Source: Acidobacteriota bacterium
GTDB lineage: Bacteria; Acidobacteriota; Vicinamibacteria; Marinacidobacterales; SMYC01
Assembly (NCBI GenBank): GCA_029263435.1
Contig: JAJCXL010000132.1
Span: 1-8,226, forward strand
DNA length: 8,226 bases
Direction of reading: 5' to 3'
This document shows positions 1-5,565 of the stretch, piece after piece. The notes beneath the pieces are model-generated. The model was given only the letters and a program-made list of their open reading frames with translations, was not told where the DNA came from and made no database searches. The position numbers were made by a program, and so were the translations under genes. Numbering within the stretch: position 1 is the first letter of the stretch; the number at the start of each line of letters is the position of its first letter.

Positions 1-559
1 GGGCCTGGACATTCGAGGCCTGGTTCAAGATCTCGGGAACGGCAATGACGGAAGCGAGCGCGGTAGCTTTTCCGATCGCAATCGCGCGATTGGTCAGAGG
101 CGGAATGGCGAGCCGAATGGCTTGGGGGAAGATGACGAAGGAGAGGGTCTGGGCAGTGCCGAGGCCGGTGGCGCGCGCCGCTTCCCATTGTCCCGTCGGC
201 ACGGATAGGAGCGCCGCCCAAAATATCTCTTCGGAGAACGCGGCCAGAACGAGGCTGAGTCCCAACCACGAGGCCGCGAAGCCGCTCATGCTGATCTCGA
301 TATAAGGCAGCGCGAAAAAGATGAGAATGAGAATCACGAGCGGAGGGATTGCGCGAAGCGCGTCCACGAGACCTACGATCAAGAAATTCACCAGCCGTAT
401 CCCGCGGGAGCGCAGCACCGCCAGCGCCAATCCGAAGACGATGCCTGAAGGCAGGATGAGCGCGGTGAGCTTCAGCGTGACCCAGAGGCCGCTGAGCACC
501 AGGGGCCACGCCGTTCGTAGAATTTCGGGGTTGAAAAAGGTGTCCGCGAAGGCACTCAT
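1..559 (-). CDS. Polar amino acid ABC transporter permease (HisM/GlnP type), 3' end off window
   Basis: Inner-membrane channel subunit of an amino acid importer. The visible 186 residues begin MSAFADTFFNPEIL and contain hydrophobic segments at about 18-46 and 67-86 and a further one near 98-117. The cytoplasmic EAA loop, which docks with the ATPase, is at about residues 126-146 (EAARATGLG, then TLSFVIFPQ). It is followed by the family-typical AIRLAIPPLTN stretch. No stop is met before the left edge. Family members are usually 215-230 residues, so perhaps 30-45 residues are missing. The ATG overlaps the TGA of the upstream ATPase gene as ATGA, and no strong Shine-Dalgarno sequence is visible, so translational coupling is likely. 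Substrate cannot be read from the permease. Family assignment is confident; amino acid specificity is inferred from the family and the neighbouring genes. Confidence 0.9.
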   Translation of the reverse strand, partial: MSAFADTFFNPEILRTAWPLVLSGLWVTLKLTALILPSGIVFGLALAVLRSRGIRLVNFLIVGLVDALRAIPPLVILILIFFALPYIEISMSGFAASWLGLSLVLAAFSEEIFWAALLSVPTGQWEAARATGLGTAQTLSFVIFPQAIRLAIPPLTNRAIAIGKATALASVIAVPEILNQASNVQA

Positions 560-1302
560 CGAAGCGTGAGTCGCTCGACGAAGGCCCGGGTGCGCGGGTG
601 AGCCGGCGAGCCAAAAATGACATCGGGTGAGCCTTGCTCGAGGATCTCTCCCTCATCGAGGAATATCACCCGATCCGCGGCCTCCCGTGCGAACGCGAGC
701 TCGTGGCTGACGACGAGCATCGTCATCCCTTCCTTTCGGAGCTCTTCGATGACGCGGAGCACGCTTCCCACCAGCTCCGGATCGAGAGCGCTCGTCGGCT
801 CATCCATGAGCAGGATCTCGGGGGAGAGCGACAGCGCGCGAGCGATGGCGACTCTTTGCTGCTGTCCGCCCGACAGCTCTTCAGGATAGGCATCGGCTTT
901 GTGCGCGAGCCCGACCTGGTCGAGCGCCTCTCGCCCATTGGCGTCTGCTTGGGTCTTTGATTGTGACAGGGCGCGACGCAGCGCCAACGTGACGTTTCCG
1001 AGGGCGCTCAAATGCGGGTACAAGTTGAAGGACTGAAAAACCATCCCCATCTGTCGTCGGAGCTGATTGACGTCGACCCCCGGGCCGCAGACGTCGTTGC
1101 CGTTGAAAGTGATCTTGCCCGAAGACGGCTCCTCCAACCGGTTGCAACATCGGAGCAGCGTGCTCTTGCCGGAGCCGGACGGGCCGATGAGAAAGAGCAG
1201 CTCCTTCCGGGAGACCTGGAGGTCGATGCCTTTGAGCACTTCGACCGAGCCAAAGGACTTCCGGAGCCCGTCGATGGCGAGAAACGGTGCGCTCAGCTGC
1301 AC
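556..1302 (-). CDS. Amino acid ABC transporter ATP-binding protein (GlnQ/HisP type)
   Basis: Cytoplasmic ATPase that powers the importer. With the GTG start at 1302 it is 248 residues, the normal size. All nucleotide-binding motifs are intact: Walker A GPSGSGKST at 40-48, Q-loop Gln90 (VFQSFNLYPHLS), signature LSGGQQQR at 143-150, Walker B ILLMDEPTSALD with Glu168, and switch His200 (VVSHE). The frame stays open upstream to about 1698, but that part reads through the binding-protein gene and encodes Arg/Pro-rich nonsense. The GTG at 1302 is the only sensible start close to the conserved FLAIDGLRKSFG opening. It lies 10 bases inside the end of the binding-protein gene, with no recognisable ribosome site, which suggests translational coupling. 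Its own TGA overlaps the permease ATG. ATPases of this subfamily serve polar amino acid or opine uptake. The function call is secure, the exact start slightly less so. Confidence 0.93.
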   Translation of the reverse strand: MQLSAPFLAIDGLRKSFGSVEVLKGIDLQVSRKELLFLIGPSGSGKSTLLRCCNRLEEPSSGKITFNGNDVCGPGVDVNQLRRQMGMVFQSFNLYPHLSALGNVTLALRRALSQSKTQADANGREALDQVGLAHKADAYPEELSGGQQQRVAIARALSLSPEILLMDEPTSALDPELVGSVLRVIEELRKEGMTMLVVSHELAFAREAADRVIFLDEGEILEQGSPDVIFGSPAHPRTRAFVERLTLR

Positions 1303-2102
1303 GTCAGCGCGTGCGGCGTGGGGTCGAATCCGTCGAGGCCTTCGATGCCGTAACCGTCGAAAATCCGAGTCGCCGCCGCGTCCGGCTCCGGCTTCACGCC
1401 CAACCACTTCTCGTGGATGTCGGCCAGGGTACCGTCCGACTTCATGCATTCGAGGATCTCTTCGACGCGACGGCGGTAGTCGTGATCGTCTTTGCGAAAC
1501 GCGAGCGCGAATTGCCTTCCGCTGCGGATGGTGTAGCTTGTCTTCACCATCGGACTCTTGGACGCCGCCCACGAGACGACCGAGTGGGCGGCCAGGTTGG
1601 CGAAGGCCCGGCCGGTGACGACGGCTTGGATCGCGTCGGCATTCTTCCCGTAGCGTTGCACCTCGAAGCCGTAGCGGCTCTGGTTCTCGCTCGCCCAAGC
1701 GTCGTAGGCGGATCCGTTATTGACGGCGATGACTTTGCCCTTCAACGCCTCGAGCGTGACGATCTCGGGCGTGCCCTTGGAGATGAGGAACGTGTAGTCG
1801 GTGTCGAGATAGCCTTCGGTGAACAAGACCCGTTTCGCGCGTTCCGGAGTCGCGGTGACCGGGGCGATGACGAACTCGAACTTCTTGGCGCCCAGTCCGG
1901 CGAACATTCCCGACCACTCCGAGTCGATGACTCGATAGCCGGGGCGCCCGAGCCGACGGGCGATCTCTGCCGCCAGGTCGATGTTGAATCCCTCCGCGGT
2001 GCCGTCGGGAAGAGCCATCGCGTGAGGCGCGAAACCGACATCCGCCGCGACCAGAAGCGGAGATCCTTGGGTGAGGAGCGTGCTCAGAAGCAGTGCCAGC
2101 AT
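1293..2102 (-). CDS. Amino acid ABC transporter substrate-binding protein (SBP_bac_3 family)
   Basis: Periplasmic receptor that captures the solute for the importer; first gene of the transporter operon. It has 269 residues. The N-terminus (MLALLLSTLLTQGSPLLVAA) is a short hydrophobic export signal with almost no basic n-region and no lipobox, so a cleaved, soluble protein is likely. Family hallmarks are GFNIDLAAEIARRLG at 38-52, the TPERAKRVLFTEGY segment at 85-98 that normally supplies ligand-binding residues, and LKGKVIAVNNGSAY at 120-133 (hinge and second lobe). A C-terminal tail of about 30 residues follows the usual IHEKWLG end and finishes LTCS. The ATG at 2102 is the only standard start after an in-frame TAA at about 2156. 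The ribosome site is weak. The stop lies inside the ATPase gene. Ligand identity cannot be determined from sequence alone. Confidence 0.92.
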   Translation of the reverse strand: MLALLLSTLLTQGSPLLVAADVGFAPHAMALPDGTAEGFNIDLAAEIARRLGRPGYRVIDSEWSGMFAGLGAKKFEFVIAPVTATPERAKRVLFTEGYLDTDYTFLISKGTPEIVTLEALKGKVIAVNNGSAYDAWASENQSRYGFEVQRYGKNADAIQAVVTGRAFANLAAHSVVSWAASKSPMVKTSYTIRSGRQFALAFRKDDHDYRRRVEEILECMKSDGTLADIHEKWLGVKPEPDAAATRIFDGYGIEGLDGFDPTPHALTCS

Positions 2103-2196
2103 GTTCGCGGATCTTACGCGCCCCGACAGATGGCGGCAACACGCGCCGGTCTGTTATCTTCCTGGCCACGCTCGTCGAGCTCGACTGGAGGTTCAC
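2103..2196. promoter_or_regulatory. Divergent intergenic region between the ABC importer and hydrolase operons
   Basis: These 94 bases must hold the start signals for both the leftward importer operon and the rightward hydrolase pair. The only promoter-like string I see is TTATCT at 2154-2159 for the rightward genes, without a convincing -35. No -24/-12 (sigma-54) element was found in either direction. A perfect 12-base palindrome (2174-2185) sits just upstream of the rightward ribosome site. The assignment as a promoter region rests on gene orientation rather than on a recognised motif. Confidence 0.5.
2187..2191 (+). promoter_or_regulatory. Ribosome binding site fixing the start of the beta-lactamase-fold gene
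   Basis: GGAGG lies five bases before the ATG at 2197. The frame is open further upstream, to 2071, but that part overlaps the divergent importer gene and has no export signal. This site and the signal-like N-terminus that follows decide in favour of ATG 2197. Confidence 0.75.
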
Positions 2197-3021
2197 ATGA
2201 TTCGGACGATGACACTGTTGGCGCTGGTTATCAGCGGCTGCGTGGTCGACGCGTTCTCGCAAGAGGCTACGATCGGCGTCGAGAGGTTGGCCGACAACGT
2301 CTATCTGTTCACGCACAACGCACACCGGTCGCTTTTCATCGTTTCGGACCACGCCGTCCTCGCTACGGACCCGCAATCCGTCGAGGCCGCGCCGCGTTAC
2401 GTCGAAGAGATCCGCAAAATCACTCGAGCTCCGATCCGCTATCTCGTGTACAGCCATCACCACGACGACCATGTCTCCGGAGGAGCGGCCTTCGGAGACG
2501 GCGTGACGATCCTCGCCCATCAAGGCGTGCTCGAGCACGTGAGAGATGCGATCGAGCCCCCTGGCATTACTTTCGCGGAAGAGACTTCCGTATTTCTCAG
2601 CGACCTCGAAGTGCGCTTGATATATCCCGGCCCGTCCGAGACCGAGAGTAACATCGTCGTCTATGTTCCCGAGCGCCGGGTTGCGTTCATGGTGGACGCC
2701 GTCGGGGTCCGAGTCGTTCCTTGGCGAAATTTAGCGGGCTCGAGCCCGCATGCGTGGGTCGCGGCACTGGAGCGACTCGACGCGCTCGACTTCGACATCC
2801 TTGCCCCGGGGCATGGTCCGACCGGGCGAAAAGAGCACGTCCGCGAGTACATCGACTACATGAACGCCTTGATCGGCGCTGTCCAGAAGGGGATCGACGC
2901 CGGTCAGTCGCTCGAGCAAATGCAAGCGTCGCTCGAGCTGGCGGACTACCAAGACTGGACGCGCTACGACGAGCATTTCGATCTCAACGTCGAAGGCGTC
3001 TACCGCGAGCTGTCGAAATAG
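2197..3021 (+). CDS. Exported metallo-beta-lactamase-fold hydrolase with an altered metal site
   Basis: A 274-residue MBL-superfamily protein, probably hydrolytic and outside the cytoplasm. The N-terminus MIRTMTLLALVISGC is hydrophobic and ends in a possible lipobox (ISGC, Cys15). Cleavage a little later, after AFS, by ordinary signal peptidase is the alternative. The first metal motif HxHxDH is intact as HHHDDH, with His87, His89, Asp91 and His92. The bridging Asp is Asp167 (FMVDAV), and the last His is His206 in LAPGHGPTG. Where relatives carry GPxHT, this protein reads GPSET, so the third histidine ligand is replaced by Glu148. The substrate is unknown: the superfamily includes lactamases, lactonases, glyoxalase II-like enzymes and alkylsulfatase-like enzymes, and nothing here singles one out. 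A hydrolase gene follows one codon after the stop, so the two are probably co-transcribed. Confidence 0.85.
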   Translation: MIRTMTLLALVISGCVVDAFSQEATIGVERLADNVYLFTHNAHRSLFIVSDHAVLATDPQSVEAAPRYVEEIRKITRAPIRYLVYSHHHDDHVSGGAAFGDGVTILAHQGVLEHVRDAIEPPGITFAEETSVFLSDLEVRLIYPGPSETESNIVVYVPERRVAFMVDAVGVRVVPWRNLAGSSPHAWVAALERLDALDFDILAPGHGPTGRKEHVREYIDYMNALIGAVQKGIDAGQSLEQMQASLELADYQDWTRYDEHFDLNVEGVYRELSK

Positions 3022-3024
3022 TCG

Positions 3025-4083
3025 TTGCGAGCCACCCAGCGGGTCTTTTTCGTGCTCGCCGGTCTCGCTCTGGCGGCGGCCGTGCTCGAGGTCGCGCTTG
3101 GCTTTGTGTTTTGGATGACGGAGCCGCCCGGTACGGTCATTCTTCGTGGGCAGGTCGCAGACGCTCCCTACGTCTACTATCGTCTGAAACCGGACCCGGG
3201 CGAAGGCATCAACGAAGACGGGTTCTATACCACGCTCGATAGAGCGAGGCGTCCCGGCAAGTTCCGCATCGCTCTCATCGGCGGGAGCGTCGCCAAGAAT
3301 CTCGGTAAGTCGGTCGAGCCGTCCGGAGCGCTGATCCTGGAGTCCGCGCTCAACCGCACGCTAGGCACGACGCGTATCGAGCTGCTCGATGCCGGGACCT
3401 CGGGCTACATCTCCCAGCAAGAGCTCATCTCACTGCAGATGGTGGTGCAGCACTACGAGCCCGACATGGTCGTCGCGCTCGACGGGTTCAACGATCTCAT
3501 GACCCTCGTGTTGAACGGAGACTCCGCGGTGTTGTCCGACTTGCCGCCTCACCACTGGCGCGCTTTTCACGTGATCGAGGACAACCGATACCGACGGACG
3601 TTCTGGTCGAGGTTCGCCCCGCTTTTTCGAAGCACCCGCCACGCGCTCGAGATCGCATCGGACTTCATCGACGGGTCGGACCCGGAAGATCTCTCGCACC
3701 TCACCCCGGCCATCCGGGCGGCCTTCGTGGAACGCTACTTGTCCGTCATCGCGGACACGCGAGATTTTGCGGCGGCGAAAGGCATGGACTATTTCGGCTT
3801 CCTCCAACCCATTCGGTTCTACGACGCCGGCAATGAGAAGGACTACGTGAGAGGGGATGGCGCGGAGGAGCTGACTCGCGTCTATCACGCGCTCGATCAG
3901 GCCTATGAGCGGACGGAGTATCTGGCGTCATTGTCTCGAACGCTCGACGAACATCAGGAGTGTTATCGGGACAACTGCCACATGAACGTAGACGGGCATC
4001 GGATCTTGTCCGAAGCGATGGCCGCGATCCTGGCGGAGAGAATCCGGCGTCATCCCCGATTCGTGATGCTAGAGTCGAAGTAA
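3025..4083 (+). CDS. Membrane-anchored SGNH/GDSL-type hydrolase
   Basis: A 352-residue protein with a basic N-terminus, one hydrophobic anchor or uncleaved signal at about 7-30, and a large domain expected in the periplasm. The four SGNH blocks can be placed: Ser88 in LIGGSVA (nucleophile), Gly127 in AGTSGY (or nearby Gly124), Asn156 in DGFND, and Asp316/His319 in DNCHMNVDGH. Such enzymes hydrolyse or transfer esters on lipids, sugars or peptides; the substrate here is unknown. The start is a TTG one codon after the upstream TAG, in the same frame. A GTG at 3052 is the alternative, but it would lose the basic residues before the anchor. Neither start has a strong ribosome site, which fits translational coupling to the beta-lactamase-fold gene. 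The TAA stop overlaps the ATG of the methyltransferase remnant as TAATG. The superfamily call is good, the specific activity open. Confidence 0.78.
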   Translation: MRATQRVFFVLAGLALAAAVLEVALGFVFWMTEPPGTVILRGQVADAPYVYYRLKPDPGEGINEDGFYTTLDRARRPGKFRIALIGGSVAKNLGKSVEPSGALILESALNRTLGTTRIELLDAGTSGYISQQELISLQMVVQHYEPDMVVALDGFNDLMTLVLNGDSAVLSDLPPHHWRAFHVIEDNRYRRTFWSRFAPLFRSTRHALEIASDFIDGSDPEDLSHLTPAIRAAFVERYLSVIADTRDFAAAKGMDYFGFLQPIRFYDAGNEKDYVRGDGAEELTRVYHALDQAYERTEYLASLSRTLDEHQECYRDNCHMNVDGHRILSEAMAAILAERIRRHPRFVMLESK

Positions 4084-4181
4084 TGCCGCAGCTAGAGCAC
4101 ATCGAAGCCATCGAGCGGCGCCTGTGGACGGCGGCCGACGGCTTGCGCGCCCAACTCGGATCTACGAACAATCCGCTCTAA
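4083..4181 (+). pseudogene. Truncated 5' remnant of a type I restriction methyltransferase (hsdM-like)
   Basis: A 32-codon frame starting MPQLEHIEAIERRLW and stopped by TAA at 4179. Residues 8-21 (EAIERRLWTAADGL) resemble the opening of many N-6 adenine methyltransferase (HsdM) subunits, which typically read IEQRLWxAADxLRANS before a region ending GLIFLR. Here the match fades after about residue 24 and the frame ends, so the whole methyltransferase domain is absent. The ATG overlaps the preceding hydrolase's stop (TAATG). Immediately downstream the base composition falls sharply, consistent with a junction. The fragment is far too short for a working methylase. The match was recognised by eye and is short, so a small unrelated gene or chance similarity remains possible. 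Confidence 0.55.
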
Positions 4182-4197
4182 AAAAGATAGTCCTTAA

Positions 4198-4211
4198 GTT
4201 ATCTGTTATCA
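4198..4211 (+). repeat. Two tandem heptamers, GTTATCT GTTATCA
   Basis: GTTATC occurs at 4198-4203 and again at 4205-4210, a seven-base period, beginning 37 bases before the -35 element of the HNH promoter. This could be a binding site for a regulator, or simply low-complexity AT-rich sequence. The repeat itself is plain; its function is a guess. Confidence 0.3.
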
Positions 4212-4234
4212 ATAGATTACAATAGGTCTGAGAC

Positions 4235-4263
4235 TTGACTTCTTATTAACATACACTTAATAT
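4235..4263 (+). promoter_or_regulatory. Sigma-70-type promoter of the HNH endonuclease gene
   Basis: A -35 element TTGACT (4235-4240) and a -10 element TAATAT (4258-4263) are separated by exactly 17 bases. This is close to consensus and stands out in a GC-rich genome. The predicted transcription start, six to eight bases after the -10, falls at about 4269-4271, on the first base of the ATG at 4270, which predicts a leaderless message. TATACT at 4263-4268 is an alternative -10 but lacks a good -35. Confidence 0.75.
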
Positions 4264-4269
4264 ATACTA

Positions 4270-5565
4270 ATGATGGACGACGTCTCTACACTTCCAGGCG
4301 ATGCGGCCAGAACCACCGAGCTGGCCGACGAGATTGCGGCGTTGTCGGCGCAGCTTCAAGCTTCGGACTACCGTCTACTCGTCATGATCCGAGAGTTCGA
4401 CGAAGCGAAAGGCTGGCTGTGGCAAGGCGCCAAGTCGGGCGCGCACTGGCTGTCGTGGCGGATCGGGCTCGATGGAGGTGCTGCGAGAGAGCGGATCCGG
4501 GTCGCGCGGGCGTTGAAAGAGCTTCCTCTGATCAGCGCTTCCATGAGCAAGGGCGAGATCTCTTACTCGAAAGTCAGGGCGGTCACCCGAGTGGCGACGC
4601 CCGCGAACGAGAGTCGGCTCCTCACGATTGCGCTCGGCGGCACGGCCGGACAAGTGGAGAGGATCGTGCGCGCGTGGCGGAAGGTCGACGCGAGCCTCGA
4701 GAAAGCGCACGCGTGCGCGCAGCGAGACCAAGCGTCGTTGACCTCCTATGTCGATGACGACGGCATGGTGGTCATCAAAGGCAAGCTCCCGCCCGACATC
4801 GGTGCGGTGGTCGTCAAAGCGCTCGAGGCGGCTTCGGAGGGCTTGTACCGCGACGAGCCGGAGCGACCGGCGGCGCAGCGTCGCGCGGAAGCGCTGGGCG
4901 TGGTCGCGGAGTCCGCGCTGGCTTCGGGCCTCACCCCGGCGAGTAGCGCCGATCGGTACCAGGTCGTCGTTCATGTCGACGCGGAGGTGTTGGAGGACCC
5001 GGACGCCACGAGCCGCGACGGTCAATCCGTGCTCGAAGGCGGCATTGGCGTTTCCGCGGAAACGTCTCGCCGGTTAGCGTGTGATGCGACCGTCGTCGCG
5101 ATGGTCCATGACGGTGACGGCAACCTGCTGGACGTGGGACGCAAGCGCCGGACCATTCCGACGGCGCTTCGACGCGCGTTGGATGCGCGCGACCCCCTCT
5201 GCGTGTGGCCGGGATGTGATTGCAAGTTCGTGCAAGGCCACCACATCGAGTTTTGGGCGAAGGGAGGCGAGACCAAGCTCGACAACCTTTGTAATCTTTG
5301 CTCCTATCATCACCATCTCGTGCACGACGGTGAGTACGGTGTCGAAAGACTCCCGAATGGAACCCATCGGTTCACCCATCCGAGCGGCCGAGAGATCCCC
5401 GCCGTGCCGGTGCCGCGAGAAGCCGCAGGGAAGCTCGCCGAAGTCGCTCTCGAAGGATGGGAGGGGCGGCCGAAGTGGGGCTACACTCGAATCGACCTCG
5501 ACTACTTGATCGAAACGTCATGGATTCCGCCCGAGGGTAAGACGCATCCCTACTGGCGTGGCTAG
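4270..5565 (+). CDS. DUF222 / 13E12-family HNH endonuclease
   Basis: A 431-residue protein, the usual size for this family. Residues from about 10 to 290 form the DUF222 region, recognisable by AHWLSWRIGLDGGAARERIR, the ISYSKVRAVTRVA segment and GKLPPDIGAVVVKALEAA. The HNH nuclease follows at about 311-353. A possible zinc knuckle uses Cys311, Cys316 (CVWPGC) and Cys344, and the active-site signature is HHIEFW (324-329), then Asn339 and the HHH at 347-349 with His352. The metal-dependent nuclease fold therefore looks intact. Families of this type occur in many copies in actinobacteria (REP13E12) and some GC-rich Gram-negatives, and their biological role is poorly known. The gene has its own promoter and no ribosome site, so translation of a leaderless message from ATG 4270 (or 4273) is likely. 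Its TAG shares CTAG with the convergent regulator gene. Confidence 0.9.
   Translation: MMDDVSTLPGDAARTTELADEIAALSAQLQASDYRLLVMIREFDEAKGWLWQGAKSGAHWLSWRIGLDGGAARERIRVARALKELPLISASMSKGEISYSKVRAVTRVATPANESRLLTIALGGTAGQVERIVRAWRKVDASLEKAHACAQRDQASLTSYVDDDGMVVIKGKLPPDIGAVVVKALEAASEGLYRDEPERPAAQRRAEALGVVAESALASGLTPASSADRYQVVVHVDAEVLEDPDATSRDGQSVLEGGIGVSAETSRRLACDATVVAMVHDGDGNLLDVGRKRRTIPTALRRALDARDPLCVWPGCDCKFVQGHHIEFWAKGGETKLDNLCNLCSYHHHLVHDGEYGVERLPNGTHRFTHPSGREIPAVPVPREAAGKLAEVALEGWEGRPKWGYTRIDLDYLIETSWIPPEGKTHPYWRG

Larger units (their letters stand above)
4182..4269 (+). other. AT-rich junction/promoter segment upstream of the HNH gene
   Basis: Only 23 of these 88 bases are G or C (26%), against 37 of 60 (62%) in the block 4021-4080. 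It begins in a run of A, contains the near-tandem repeat GTTATCT GTTATCA (4198-4211), two AATAG words ten bases apart (4211 and 4221), and a strong sigma-70 promoter. I see no hairpin terminator for the upstream operon. The sudden change of composition marks it as foreign to its surroundings. Confidence 0.75.

Noticed and set aside
1303..1698. Upstream extension of the ATPase reading frame
   Set aside because: It overlaps the binding-protein gene in another frame and encodes Arg/Pro/His-rich sequence. GTG 1302 gives the normal ATPase length.
2131..2145. TGGC-containing string considered as a sigma-54 promoter
   Set aside because: The required GG and GC dinucleotides are not at the fixed ten-base spacing, so it does not fit a -24/-12 element.
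2071..2196. Upstream extension of the MBL-fold reading frame
   Set aside because: It begins inside the divergent gene and would bury the export signal. ATG 2197 has a good ribosome site and a signal-like N-terminus.
1287..2651. Plus-strand open frame of 454 codons
   Set aside because: It runs antisense to the binding-protein gene, then out of frame through the MBL-fold gene. The translation is Arg-rich with no recognisable domain, a typical shadow in GC-rich DNA.
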